Source: Nocardioides sp. CFH 31398 (GTDB taxonomy: Bacteria; Actinomycetota; Actinomycetes; Propionibacteriales; Nocardioidaceae). From it: a DNA stretch of 64,000 bases. Positions 36,525 through 45,477 of the stretch are shown here, in pieces. Within the stretch, counting starts at the first letter, position 1; each line of letters starts with the position of its first letter. The stretch lies in contig NZ_JAKUHT010000020.1 of assembly GCF_022436705.1 (NCBI RefSeq), forward strand, positions 95,694 through 159,693, in the 5' to 3' direction. Under the pieces are notes generated by a model. The model did no database searches. It was not told the DNA's origin and was given only the letters and a program-made list of their open reading frames with translations. The position numbers and the translations under genes were made by a program.

Positions 36525-37003
36525 GGTCGGGCCCCTCCCGGGTCGAGTGACTGCGCGAGCGCGGCGCGCCCGCGGGAGAGGTGCGACTTCACGGTGCCCT
36601 CCGGCATCCCGAGGACGTCGGCGACCCGGCGTACGGGCAGGTCCTCGAGGTAGTGCAGCAGCAGGACGTCGGCCTGCGCCCGCGGCAGCCGCGACAGGGC
36701 GTCGCGCAGCTCGACGACCTCGCCCGGCAGGTCGATGGACGACGGCGCACGGCCCCCGCTCCACGCCTCGGTCTCCCGGCGGCCGCGGTGCCAGTCCTTC
36801 ACCGCGAGCCGCCAGGCGACCGTGGTCACCCACCCGACCGGGTCGTCGTGCTCCAGGCGCCGCCACCGCCGCCAGGCGCGGACGAACGCCTCCTGCACGC
36901 AGTCCTCGGCGCGGGTCCGATCGCCCGTGCGGGCCAGGATGGTGCGCACGAGCGACGGCGCGCGGGCGGCGTAGAACTCGTCGAAGCCCGCCGCGTCCCG
37001 CAT
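36521..37003 (-). CDS. ECF RNA polymerase sigma factor (SigE-like)
   Basis: 160 residues: region 2 (FDEFYAARAPSLVRTILART, then EDCVQEAFVRAW) and region 4 (LPRAQADVLLLHYLEDLPVRRVADVLGMPEGTVKSHL). ATG 37003 has GGAGG at eight bases; GTG 37006 directly before it is an alternative. Its stop overlaps the start of the membrane protein downstream, a sigma/anti-sigma arrangement. Confidence 0.88.
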   Translation of the reverse strand: MRDAAGFDEFYAARAPSLVRTILARTGDRTRAEDCVQEAFVRAWRRWRRLEHDDPVGWVTTVAWRLAVKDWHRGRRETEAWSGGRAPSSIDLPGEVVELRDALSRLPRAQADVLLLHYLEDLPVRRVADVLGMPEGTVKSHLSRGRAALAQSLDPGGARP

Positions 37004-37117
37004 CACGCCCCCCTCCGCCCGCTGTCGGTGTCGACCTCTCTACAGGGGATAGGCCGCGAGAGGGCGATTCGGTTGCGGCGATCCGCCGCGGGCCTCGCGT
37101 GGGGGAGGATGGGGCCG

Positions 37118-37372
37118 ATGGCCCTGTCCTCGATCGAGCCGGCCGCGCTCGTGCTCGTCGCGATCGCGTGCAGCCTGGCCGGCCAGCTCATCTACTGGCG
37201 CCTCTACACCCGGGAGCGCGAGAAGGCGCTCGCGGAAGGGCGCCACACCGTGCGGTCGTGGCCCGGCACCGAGATGCGCGCGCGGGCGCTGCGAAGCCCG
37301 GCCTTCGTGGGCCTGTGGATCGCCGCGCTCACCCTCCTCGGCGCTGCCGGCGTCCTGATGCTCATCGGCTGA
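37118..37372 (+). CDS. Small membrane protein
   Basis: 84 residues with two hydrophobic segments (about 7-24 and 62-83) and a charged loop between. Possible start ATG 37118 has GGGGGAGG nine bases upstream; ATG 37109 is in frame. Function unknown. Confidence 0.6.
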   Translation: MALSSIEPAALVLVAIACSLAGQLIYWRLYTREREKALAEGRHTVRSWPGTEMRARALRSPAFVGLWIAALTLLGAAGVLMLIG

Positions 37373-37415
37373 CTGCCCGCGTGAGCCTCCCCCCGCCCGG
37401 GGCACCCTGTCGGAC

Positions 37416-38471
37416 GTGAGCCTGATCGACATCCGCCGCCTGTACGTCGAGCCCGGCGTCGAGGACTGGGCGCGCGGGCGGGAGGTGCTGGCGCGCTACC
37501 CGGACGCCGAGCGCATCGAGGTGGCCTCCCACCAGAACATCCCCGAGCTGCACGGCAACCCCGGCGGGGTGCGGGACTGGGTCCGCAACAAGCGGCAGGT
37601 GCTGGTGCTCGGCGAGAAGAAGACGCTCCAGGCGCGGGTCAACGGGCGGTCGGCGGACTGGATCGCGCCGTCGACGTCCAACGGCTGCGCGATGGCGTGC
37701 GGCTACTGCTACGTCCCGCGGCGCAAGGGCTACGCCAACCCGATCACCGTCTTCGTCAACATCGAGAAGATCACCGGCTACCTCGCCCGCCACGTGAAGC
37801 GGCAGGGTCCGAAGCCGGCGCCGAACCAGTGCGACCCCGTCGACTGGGTCTACGACATCGGCGAGAACGGCGACTGCTCGGTCGACGCGATGGTGAGCGA
37901 GAACGTGCGCGACCTCGTCGACCTGTTCGGCGACCTGCCGGGGGCGAAGGCGAGCTTCGCGACGAAGTACGTCAACCGCGACCTGCTCGACTGGGACCCC
38001 CGCGGCGGCACCCGCATCCGCTTCTCCCTCATGCCCGAGCGGACGGCGAAGCTGCTCGACCTCCGCACCTCGCCGATCGCCGAGCGGATCGCCGCGATCG
38101 ACGACTTCGTCGAGGCCGGCTACGAGGTCCAGCTCAACTTCAGCCCCGTCGTCGTCCACGAGACCTGGGAGGCGGAGTGGCGCGAGCTGCTGCGCCAGGT
38201 CGCGGACGGGGTAGGCGAGCGGGCGAAGCAGCAGCTGGCCTGCGAGATCATCTTCCTCACCCACAACGCCGGCCTCCACGAGGTCAATCTCGGCTGGCAC
38301 CCCCGCGGCGAGGACTTGCTCTGGCGTCCCGACCTGCAGGAGGGCAAGACCAGCCACACCGGGCAGGAGAACGTCCGCTACCGGGCCCGCTGGAAGCGGG
38401 TCTGGATCGACCGTCTCGTCGCCATGATCGACGAGGAGCTGCCGGAGTGCCGGGTCCGCTACGCGTTCTGA
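37416..38471 (+). CDS. Radical SAM protein, spore-photoproduct-lyase family
   Basis: A 351-residue radical SAM protein; the cluster-binding motif is CAMACGYC at about residues 90-97. It resembles spore photoproduct lyase family proteins of non-sporulating actinobacteria, so a DNA-damage role is plausible but unproven. GTG 37416 lies seven bases after CACCCT (37403-37408), suggesting a leaderless transcript. Confidence 0.82.
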   Translation: MSLIDIRRLYVEPGVEDWARGREVLARYPDAERIEVASHQNIPELHGNPGGVRDWVRNKRQVLVLGEKKTLQARVNGRSADWIAPSTSNGCAMACGYCYVPRRKGYANPITVFVNIEKITGYLARHVKRQGPKPAPNQCDPVDWVYDIGENGDCSVDAMVSENVRDLVDLFGDLPGAKASFATKYVNRDLLDWDPRGGTRIRFSLMPERTAKLLDLRTSPIAERIAAIDDFVEAGYEVQLNFSPVVVHETWEAEWRELLRQVADGVGERAKQQLACEIIFLTHNAGLHEVNLGWHPRGEDLLWRPDLQEGKTSHTGQENVRYRARWKRVWIDRLVAMIDEELPECRVRYAF

Positions 38472-38484
38472 GGTGGCACCGGGT

Positions 38485-38799
38485 TCAGAGCTCCCAGCGC
38501 ACCTCGTAGCGTCCGGCTAGCTCGTCGGTCAGTCGCCGCCGGATGCGGTCGCCCTGCCTGCGCAGGGACGCTGTCGGGATCGAGGAGTGGGCGGGCCACT
38601 CGAGGAGCTGACGGGACCAGTCGTCGATCTCAGCCGCTAGCGAGTCGCTAAGCCCGAGGACGTCGCGCAGCCACCTCGTGTCCGACGGCAGCGGCCCCTC
38701 CTCGGTCCACAACGGCCCGTCGTAGTCCCAGAAGGCGCGGATGACGGTCCCGGGCACCCAATCCTCCAGGGTGTCCTCCGGCCCTCCGGGCTCCGTCAC
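38485..38799 (-). CDS. Hypothetical protein
   Basis: A 104-residue acidic cytosolic protein with several Trp and a C-terminal basic helix. No family recognised. The layout, with another small gene right upstream on the same strand, suggests a two-gene unit. Starts at GTG 38799. Confidence 0.55.
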   Translation of the reverse strand: MTEPGGPEDTLEDWVPGTVIRAFWDYDGPLWTEEGPLPSDTRWLRDVLGLSDSLAAEIDDWSRQLLEWPAHSSIPTASLRRQGDRIRRRLTDELAGRYEVRWEL

Positions 38800-38817
38800 G
38801 TCGTCACCGCCTCGCCC

Positions 38818-39114
38818 TCAGGAGTAGCGGTGGTTCTTGGCCGAGTGCCCCTTCTCCCGGGTGCAGGTGCGGCCGTTCATCGACTTGTGGCCGCACAGCT
38901 CGTCGGCGTCGGTCCCCGCGCCGGCGCTCTTGTCGGCGGTCGTGTCGGCGGCCGCCAGAGGCGGAGCGACCGGCGGGCGGGTCTTGGAGCCCGCGGGTCG
39001 TGCGGCCGGTGCCGACTGACCGAAGCGGGTGGCGGGGATGCCGGTGCTGCCCTTGGCCAGGCGCTCGGCGTACTTGGCCTCACGCATGGCGCGGAGGGCG
39101 GATTCCTTGCTCAT
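38818..39114 (-). CDS. Small protein with C-terminal Cys/His motif
   Basis: 98 residues: a basic N-terminal helix, a Pro/Ala-rich linker, then CGHKSMNGRTCTREKGH, in which two Cys and two His could bind a metal ion. Not recognised as a known family; the pattern is common to small actinobacterial proteins of unknown role. Confidence 0.6.
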   Translation of the reverse strand: MSKESALRAMREAKYAERLAKGSTGIPATRFGQSAPAARPAGSKTRPPVAPPLAAADTTADKSAGAGTDADELCGHKSMNGRTCTREKGHSAKNHRYS

Positions 39115-39174
39115 CGGGTGATCACGTGACGACCCTAGGAGCGACCACCGACAACGCCGCCACCGCGGGCCCCG

Positions 39175-39930
39175 TCACCAGGGGACGACGCCCGCGTCCT
39201 CGAAGAAACCGCCGGTCGGACCGTCGTCCGGCAGCGTCGCGAGGCGGATCGGCGTGGCGGCGCCCTGCTCGACCGTCCGGTGGCCCTGGAAGCCGTTGAG
39301 GTCGGTCGCCACGTAGCCCGGGCACGCGGCGTTGATGAGGATCGGGGTGCCGGCGAGCTCACGGACGTACTGCAGCATCACCGCGTTCAGGAACGTCTTC
39401 GACGGTGAGTACGCCGCCGCGACGGGCCCGGCCTGGCCGTCGACGGCGGCCGCGGACTGGCGGGCCAGGGAGCCGACACCGCTGGAGACGTTCACGATGC
39501 GCGGCGAGGCCGACTCGCGCAGCAGCGGCAGCACCGCGTTGGTCAGGCGGATGACACCGAGGACGTTGGTCTCCAGCACCGTCCGGATGGTGTCGAGGTC
39601 CACCACGGTGGGCTCCTGCGGCATCGTGCCGGTGATTCCCGCGTTGTTGACGAGGACGTCGAGCCCGCCGCGCTCGGCCAGCAGCGCGGCCGCGGCCCGG
39701 ACGCTGTCGTCGTCGCTCACGTCGAGGGGGACGGCGAAGACGTCGAGGCCCTCGGCCTCGAGCTCCGCGACGGCCCTCGCGCCGCGCTCGGCGTCCCGGG
39801 AGCCGACGCCGACCGTCAGGCCGAGCCGACCGAGACCGCGGGCGATCTCGAGGCCGATGCCCTTGTTGGCGCCGGAGATGAGTGCCGTCCGGCCGGAGAA
39901 GTCCTGGGTCTGTTCCTGGTGCTGTGTCAT
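39175..39930 (-). CDS. Short-chain dehydrogenase/reductase
   Basis: 251 residues, classical SDR: TALISGANKGIG (about 14-25), NNAG, a Ser in NVSSGVG and YSPSK as the catalytic Tyr/Lys. It resembles carbonyl-reductase-like SDRs. The gene is divergent from a LysR regulator with an LTTR-type dyad between them. Confidence 0.9.
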   Translation of the reverse strand: MTQHQEQTQDFSGRTALISGANKGIGLEIARGLGRLGLTVGVGSRDAERGARAVAELEAEGLDVFAVPLDVSDDDSVRAAAALLAERGGLDVLVNNAGITGTMPQEPTVVDLDTIRTVLETNVLGVIRLTNAVLPLLRESASPRIVNVSSGVGSLARQSAAAVDGQAGPVAAAYSPSKTFLNAVMLQYVRELAGTPILINAACPGYVATDLNGFQGHRTVEQGAATPIRLATLPDDGPTGGFFEDAGVVPW

Positions 39931-39985
39931 GCCCCCAGCGTTCGCCGCCGGGGCCCGCACTCCAACACCACCTGGATCGCCATCC

Positions 39986-40000
39986 ATACCCGGGCGGTAT
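39986..40000. promoter_or_regulatory. LTTR box (T-N11-A dyad)
   Basis: ATACC-CGGGC-GGTAT, a perfect dyad with T-N11-A spacing, lies between the divergent SDR (start 39930) and LysR (start 40024) genes. It is the expected binding site of that LysR protein. Confidence 0.6.
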
Positions 40001-40023
40001 CGGTCCGGTGGCAGAGTGGAGGC

Positions 40024-40872
40024 ATGGAGACGCGGGAGCTGCGGTACTTCGTCGCGGTCGCCGAGGAGCTGCACTTCGGCCGCGCCGCCGAGCGCCTCGG
40101 CATCGCGCAGCCGCCGCTCTCGCGGGCCATCGGCCAGCTCGAGCGTCGCCTCGGCGCGCAGCTGCTCGAGCGGACCAGCCGCTCGGTGAGCCTCACGGAC
40201 GCCGGGTCGGTCCTGCTGGCCGAGGCCCGCGCCGCGCTGGACGCCGTGGCCGCGGCGGAGCGACGTACGCGCCGGGCGGCGCAGGCCCCCAGCGGGCGGG
40301 CCGGGCTGGTGCTGGGGTCGAAGGCCGGGGCGGCCAACGAGCTGGTCGCGAAGCTGCTGGCCGCGTACGCCGTCGAGCCGGACGCCGTCGAGGTCGACGT
40401 CCTGCTGCTCGGCCCGGGCCAGCAGGAGCAGGCGCTGCGCGACGGCCGCGCCGACGTCGCGATCCTGCACGCGCCGTGGGACGACGTGGCCGGCTTCGAC
40501 ACCGAGGTCCTGGTCGTCGAGGACCCAGCGGTCCTGGTGCAGGCCGGCCACCCGCTCACCGCCCGCGACGCCGTCGACCTCACCGAGCTGCCGGAGGCCG
40601 TGGGCGTGCCGGCGCCGCGGTGGCCGGACCGCGAGGGGCGGTACGCCGAGGGGCCGGGCCCGGAGGTCCACGACGTCACCCAGCTGCTGCAGCTGATCGC
40701 CCTGGGCCGCACCTATCTCGTCGCGCCGGTCTCCGCGGCGACGCTGGCGGGGGAGGGTGTCGTCGCCGTCCCCGTGACGGGAGCCCCTCCGGTGACGACC
40801 CTGCTCGCGTGGCCACCGCAGAGCCGGTCGGTCGCACTGGCGCGGTTCGTGCGGGTCGCCACCCTCAGGTGA
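40024..40872 (+). CDS. LysR-family regulator
   Basis: 282 residues; METRELRYFVAVAEELHFGRAAERLGIAQPPLS contains the helix-turn-helix in the usual place, followed by a substrate-binding-type domain. ATG 40024 is six bases past CAGAGT (40012-40017), compatible with a leaderless transcript. Probably represses or activates the divergent SDR gene. It overlaps the next gene tail to tail by eight bases. Confidence 0.88.
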   Translation: METRELRYFVAVAEELHFGRAAERLGIAQPPLSRAIGQLERRLGAQLLERTSRSVSLTDAGSVLLAEARAALDAVAAAERRTRRAAQAPSGRAGLVLGSKAGAANELVAKLLAAYAVEPDAVEVDVLLLGPGQQEQALRDGRADVAILHAPWDDVAGFDTEVLVVEDPAVLVQAGHPLTARDAVDLTELPEAVGVPAPRWPDREGRYAEGPGPEVHDVTQLLQLIALGRTYLVAPVSAATLAGEGVVAVPVTGAPPVTTLLAWPPQSRSVALARFVRVATLR

Positions 40873-41695
40873 GGGTCCGGGCGCCGACGACCCTCAGCAG
40901 CTCCATCCGCGACGCGGCCTCGGATCCGGGGGCGACCGTGTAGACGACGATCCGCAGGTCGCTGCCCGGCGCTGTGAGGACGTCGCAGTCGAGGTCGATG
41001 GGTCCGACCGGGGTCGCCGTCGCCGTCTTCCGGCTCGACCGGTGCCGCGCGACGTGGGCCCGCTCCCACCGCCGCTCGAAGGCAGGGGACTCGCGGCGCA
41101 GCCGGGCCACGAGGCCGGCGAGCCTGGGATCGTCCGGGTAGCGGCCCAGCGCCTCACGGAGGTCCGCGGCCAGGTCGTCGGAGAACTCCTCGTCGTGGGC
41201 GGCGTCGAAGACGATCGTGCGGGGCTCGCCCAGGAAGTGCAGCAGCGCGACGTTGCGGTCGCCCGGCGGCCGTTCGGAGGGGTCACCGGTCAGCGCCGCC
41301 CACATCGCGTTCCACCACACGAGGTCCCACGCGGCCGAGAACACCGCGGCGGGGACGTCGGACAACCGGTCGACGACCCGCTGGACACCGGGCCCGACGT
41401 GCTGCGACACGGCGCCCGTGGCGGGCGGTGCCTGGCCAGCCACGCGGTAGAGGTGGTCCCGCTCGTCGTCGGTCAGGCGCAGCGCCCGTGCGAGGGCCGC
41501 GAGCACGGACGTCGAGGGGTGGGTGGCGCGGCCCTGCTCGAGGCGGACGAGGTACTCCACGCTCATCCCGGCGAGCCCCGCCAGCTCCTCCCGGCGCAGG
41601 CCGGGCGCCCGGCGTCCCGGACCGGGCGGCAGTCCGACCTCCTGCGGCGTCACCCGGTCGCGCCACGACCGCAGCACCGCTCCGAACTGGTCCAC
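40865..41695 (-). CDS. XRE-family regulator with MmyB-like ligand-binding domain
   Basis: 276 residues: a helix-turn-helix (RREELAGLAGMSVEYLVRLEQGR, about 34-56) and a C-terminal MmyB-like PAS-related domain (about 105-270) with WWNAMWAALTGDP. Regulators of this type commonly sit divergent from a short-chain dehydrogenase, as here (86 bp to the SDR at 41782), and probably repress it. Starts at GTG 41695. Confidence 0.87.
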   Translation of the reverse strand: MDQFGAVLRSWRDRVTPQEVGLPPGPGRRAPGLRREELAGLAGMSVEYLVRLEQGRATHPSTSVLAALARALRLTDDERDHLYRVAGQAPPATGAVSQHVGPGVQRVVDRLSDVPAAVFSAAWDLVWWNAMWAALTGDPSERPPGDRNVALLHFLGEPRTIVFDAAHDEEFSDDLAADLREALGRYPDDPRLAGLVARLRRESPAFERRWERAHVARHRSSRKTATATPVGPIDLDCDVLTAPGSDLRIVVYTVAPGSEAASRMELLRVVGARTLT

Positions 41696-41781
41696 GGCTC
41701 CAGCATGCCGGGATCCCCCGACCCGTGGGTGGCCCTGACGGGGCCTACCCTCGACCGCCCCGCCGGGCGGACGCTGGACCC

Positions 41782-42462
41782 ATGACCACGACCCTGATCA
41801 CCGGAGCCAACCGCAGCCTGGGCCTCGAGACCGCCCGCCGCCTCCTCGAGGCCGGCCACACCGTGTACGCCGGGATGCGCGACCCCGCGAGCGGCGACGC
41901 CGTACGCCGCCTCGGCGCGCAGGTCGTCACCCTCGACGTGACCGACGAGGAGTCGGTCCACGCCGCGATGGCGGCGCTGCCCGAGCTCGACGTCCTCGTC
42001 AACAACGCCGGCGTGCTCGGCACGTCGTACGACGTCGAGGACCTCGACGCCGCGGCGATGACCGCGGTGCTGGACACGAACGTCACCGGCATCGTCCGGG
42101 TCACCCAGGCGGCGCTGCCCCTGCTGCGCCGCTCCACCAACCCGGTGATCGTCAACGTCGCCTCGGGCGTCGGGTGGCCGCGCTGGCTGACCGACCCCGA
42201 GCACGTCGAGGTCAACGTGAAGGCGGTGCCGTACGCCGCGTCGAAGGCCGCGGTCATCGCGCTGACGGTGCAGTACGCGAAGAACCTGCCGCAGATGCGG
42301 GTCAACGTGACGGACCCCGGCTACACCGCCACCGACTTCAACGGTCACAGCGGGCCGCAGACCGTCACCGAGGGCACCGACGCCACCGTCGCCCTCGCAC
42401 AGGTCGGGCCCGACGGCCCGACGGGGGAGTTCCACGACCGCCACGGGCGCATCGCCTTCTAG
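41782..42462 (+). CDS. Short-chain dehydrogenase/reductase
   Basis: 226 residues: TTLITGANRSLG at the N terminus, NNAG, VASGVG and YAASK as catalytic residues. TACCCT (41746-41751), 30 bases before the ATG, is a plausible -10. The divergent MmyB-like regulator is its likely controller. Confidence 0.88.
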   Translation: MTTTLITGANRSLGLETARRLLEAGHTVYAGMRDPASGDAVRRLGAQVVTLDVTDEESVHAAMAALPELDVLVNNAGVLGTSYDVEDLDAAAMTAVLDTNVTGIVRVTQAALPLLRRSTNPVIVNVASGVGWPRWLTDPEHVEVNVKAVPYAASKAAVIALTVQYAKNLPQMRVNVTDPGYTATDFNGHSGPQTVTEGTDATVALAQVGPDGPTGEFHDRHGRIAF

Positions 42463-42536
42463 CTGCGCCCGCCCGCGCCCGCCTGCTCACGCCGCGGCGG
42501 TGTCCGGGTTCGGGTGCGGGGAGTCCCGAGCCGACC

Positions 42537-42542
42537 TAGGCT
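42537..42542 (+). promoter_or_regulatory. TAGGCT -10 of the histidine kinase gene
   Basis: TAGGCT lies nine bases before ATG 42552, the third TAGGCT so placed in this window. Transcription would start within two or three bases of the start codon. Confidence 0.45.
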
Positions 42543-42551
42543 CGGACCGCG

Positions 42552-44624
42552 ATGGACCTCGGGGTGCTCGACAAGAAGGTGTGGACGTGCGCGGCGCTGA
42601 CGCTCGTGCTGGTGGCGTCCGTGTCGCTGGGCGCCCTGGACGACGGGCCGGGCTGGGACACCGCGTCGTACGCCTGGTGGCCGGTCGTCGGCGTGGCCGC
42701 GGCGATGCACGTGGTCGCCGGAGCCCGGTGGCGGACGGTCGTCCTCGCCGTCCAGACGCTGGCGATGGGCGGGGCCCTGGCCCTCCACGGCGCCGTCCCG
42801 TGGTGGGGCGGTCTGCTGGGCAGCGTGGTGGTCACCGCGCCCGCTCTGCTGTCGGCGGCGGGGCTGCGGCCGGGGGGTGCCGCGCTGCGGCGGTTCGCCG
42901 ACAACGAGGTCGACGCCTACCACGGCGTGACCGCGCTGGCGGGTCTGCTGTGCGGGGTGCTCGCCGTGCTCGCGGTCGCACTGACGGGCACCGCCGAGCC
43001 GAGCCGTCTGCCCCTGGTCGGGTTGATCGTGCTGCTGGCCGCGACGACGTCGCAGCTCGTGGTGCTGCCCCTGGCGCTGGGCCGACTGGGCTCCGTGCCC
43101 TGGCACGGCGGCGAGCTCTGGGGCGAGCGCCTGCTGCTGGCGGTGATCACCGGCGTCGTCTTCGTGCCGGTCTCCGCCGAGCCCCTGGCGTTCCTGCTGT
43201 TCCCGGTCCTCGGGTGGGCGGCCCTCCGCGCGCAGGCGCTCGAGACCTACGTGCAGGTGCTCGTGGTGTCGCTCGTCGTCCTCGCCGCGACCGTGTCGGG
43301 CCGGGGCCCGTTCGGGGACGTCGGCAGCGCCCCGGCCATGTCGGCGCTGGTCGTCCACCTCTACATCGCCTCGCTCTGCTACCTGCTGCTGCCGCTCGCG
43401 ATCACCGTGCGCCGGCTGATGGTGGTGAGCGGCCAGGCGACGCGGGCCGCGACGACGGTGAACCGGATGCTCGACTCCGCGACCGGCACTGTCTTCCTCG
43501 CCACCGACCGTCACGGCGTCATCACCCACGCGAACACCGGCGCCGAGCAGGCCCTCGGCTTCCCTGCGCCCGACCTCGTCGGCCGGGAGACGGCGTACCT
43601 GCACTCCGAGGCGGAGGTGCAGCGTCAGGCGGCGTCGCTCGGGGTGGAGGAGGCCGACCACCGAGCGGCGTACAACGCGACCGTCCAGGCGCAGATCGCG
43701 AGCGACTCCGGCCGCGACTGGGAGGTGGTGCGCGGCGACGGCAGCACCCGGATGCTGTCGCTCCACATCAGCGTGATGACCGATCCGGGTGGCCAGGTGG
43801 TCGGGTACATCGCGAGCGGCGAGGACATCACCGAGCGGCTCCGCGCCGAGTCCGCGCTCGAGGCGGCGTTCGAGCGCGAACGCGGCTCCGTCGTCGCGCT
43901 GCGGCAGGCCGACCAGGTCAAGCAGGAGCTCGTCTCGACGGTCAGCCACGAGCTGCGGACGCCGATCACCAGCATCACCGGATTCGCGGAGATGCTCGCG
44001 GACGGCGTGCTGGGCGACCTCGATCCGGACCAGGCCGACGCCGTACGCCGCATCGAGCGCAACAGCGCGCGGCTGCGCGACCTGGTGGAGGACCTGCTGA
44101 CCCTGTCGGCCTCGGAGACCGGCGCCGCCGTCACGACGCTGGTCGCCCTGGACCTGCGCGAGGTCGTCCACTCCGCCCACGAGGCGGTGTCGCGCCCGCT
44201 CTCGCAGCGGGGTCTCGAGGTGCAGGTCCGCGTGCCCGACGGGCCCGTGGTCGTCCGCGGTCACGCCCCGACCCTGGAGCGGGCCGTCATCAACCTGTGG
44301 AGCAACGCCATCAAGTTCACGCCGGACGGCGGGTGCGTCACGGTGACCGTGGACGAGCGGTCGCCGGGCACGCCGGGTGGACGCGGTGTCGTCACCGTCG
44401 CCGACACCGGCATGGGGATCGCGCCGGAGGACCAGGAGGCCGTCTTCACCCGCTTCTTCCGGACGACGGCCGCGGGGGAGCGCGCCATCCAGGGCACGGG
44501 CCTCGGCCTCAGCATCGTCGCCCAGATCGCCCACCAGCACGGCGGCGAGGTGACGCTCGACTCCGCGCCGGGCGCGGGGACGACGGTCGAGCTGGCCGTC
44601 CCGCTCGCGGACACCGACGCGTAG
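42552..44624 (+). CDS. PAS-containing membrane histidine kinase (orphan)
   Basis: 690 residues: about eight membrane segments in residues 8-290, a PAS domain (about 305-425, TVFLATDRHGVITHANTGAE), then HisKA with His466 in SHELRTPITS and a HATPase domain (DTGMGIAPED, GTGLGLSI). No response regulator is adjacent, so its partner is encoded elsewhere. The dispersed-repeat array begins 16 bases past its stop. Confidence 0.9.
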   Translation: MDLGVLDKKVWTCAALTLVLVASVSLGALDDGPGWDTASYAWWPVVGVAAAMHVVAGARWRTVVLAVQTLAMGGALALHGAVPWWGGLLGSVVVTAPALLSAAGLRPGGAALRRFADNEVDAYHGVTALAGLLCGVLAVLAVALTGTAEPSRLPLVGLIVLLAATTSQLVVLPLALGRLGSVPWHGGELWGERLLLAVITGVVFVPVSAEPLAFLLFPVLGWAALRAQALETYVQVLVVSLVVLAATVSGRGPFGDVGSAPAMSALVVHLYIASLCYLLLPLAITVRRLMVVSGQATRAATTVNRMLDSATGTVFLATDRHGVITHANTGAEQALGFPAPDLVGRETAYLHSEAEVQRQAASLGVEEADHRAAYNATVQAQIASDSGRDWEVVRGDGSTRMLSLHISVMTDPGGQVVGYIASGEDITERLRAESALEAAFERERGSVVALRQADQVKQELVSTVSHELRTPITSITGFAEMLADGVLGDLDPDQADAVRRIERNSARLRDLVEDLLTLSASETGAAVTTLVALDLREVVHSAHEAVSRPLSQRGLEVQVRVPDGPVVVRGHAPTLERAVINLWSNAIKFTPDGGCVTVTVDERSPGTPGGRGVVTVADTGMGIAPEDQEAVFTRFFRTTAAGERAIQGTGLGLSIVAQIAHQHGGEVTLDSAPGAGTTVELAVPLADTDA

Positions 44625-44639
44625 GGACTGCCCTCACGC

Positions 44640-44750
44640 TGGTCGAGCAGTCCGCGAGCCGACCACAATGTGGTCGAGCAGCACGCGAGCCGACCACAAG
44701 GTGGTCGAGCAGCACGCGAGCCTTGGCGAGCGCGCGGCGTCGAGACCACC
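44640..44750. repeat. Three-unit dispersed repeat array
   Basis: Units begin at about 44640, 44670 and 44701, each with GGTCGAGCAG then CGCGAGCC; junctions GACCACA-A-TGTGGTC and GACCAC-AAG-GTGGTC are perfect dyads. The third unit is extended and ends GAGACCACC, complementary to its own start. The same sequence occurs inside the AtuA-like gene at 786-832. Confidence 0.85.
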
Positions 44751-44766
44751 GCGACCGACGGACGAC

Positions 44767-45477
44767 CTAGATCGCGCAACCGTCCGGGCCGCAGGCCCCG
44801 TCCGCGTCGCCGCCGACCGTCTGCAGCGTCGGGTGGCTCTCGCTCCACGCCTGGTCCAGCAGCTGGCCGAACACCTCGACGGGCTGCGCCCCGGAGACGC
44901 CGTACTTCCGGTCGACGACGAAGAACGGCACGCCGGTCGCGCCGTACGCCCGCGCCTGGGCGACGTCGGCGGCGAAGTCCTCGGCGTACTCCTGCGACGC
45001 GAGCACCTCCCGCACCCGCGCCTCGTCGAGCCCGACCGCCACCGCAGCAGCCGTGAGGACCTCGTGGTCGCCGACGTCCTCGGCGCGGGTGAAGTACGCC
45101 GCGAAGAGCGACTCGGCGAGCTGACGCTGCAGCGCGGTGCCGCCCGTCTCGCGGGCCAGATGCAGCAGGCGGTGCGCGTCGACGGTGTTGGTGTGCACGT
45201 TGTCGTGCAGCCGCATCTCGAGCCCCTCGGACGCCGCCAGGTCGATGAGTTGCTGCTGCATCTGGCGCGTCTCGTCCTCGCTGCGCCCCAGCTTGCGCGC
45301 GAGCGCCACCGACGTCAGCTCGTGCCCGTGCTGCGGCGCGCTCGGGTCGAGCTCGAACGAGCGGAACACGACCTCGACGTCGCCGGCGTGCTCGAACGTG
45401 TCGAGGGCTGCCTCGAGCCGGCGCTTGCCGACGAAGCACCAGGGACACACGACGTCGGACCACACTTCGATCTGCAT
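44767..45477 (-). CDS. DsbA-family (FrnE-like) oxidoreductase
   Basis: 236 residues: the N-terminal VWSDVVCPWCFVGKRRLEA carries the CPWC redox pair, and TGVPFFVVDRKYGVSG the cis-Pro loop. FrnE-like proteins act in the cytosol as thiol oxidoreductases or polyketide-related isomerases. The tail ends in CGPDGC, adding two cysteines. ATG 45477 is preferred to the in-frame ATG 45525 because the fold begins there. Confidence 0.87.
   Translation of the reverse strand: MQIEVWSDVVCPWCFVGKRRLEAALDTFEHAGDVEVVFRSFELDPSAPQHGHELTSVALARKLGRSEDETRQMQQQLIDLAASEGLEMRLHDNVHTNTVDAHRLLHLARETGGTALQRQLAESLFAAYFTRAEDVGDHEVLTAAAVAVGLDEARVREVLASQEYAEDFAADVAQARAYGATGVPFFVVDRKYGVSGAQPVEVFGQLLDQAWSESHPTLQTVGGDADGACGPDGCAI

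Noticed and set aside
36581..37117. Upstream extension of the small membrane protein frame
   Set aside because: It is antisense to the ECF sigma gene; the later ATG has a good ribosome binding site.
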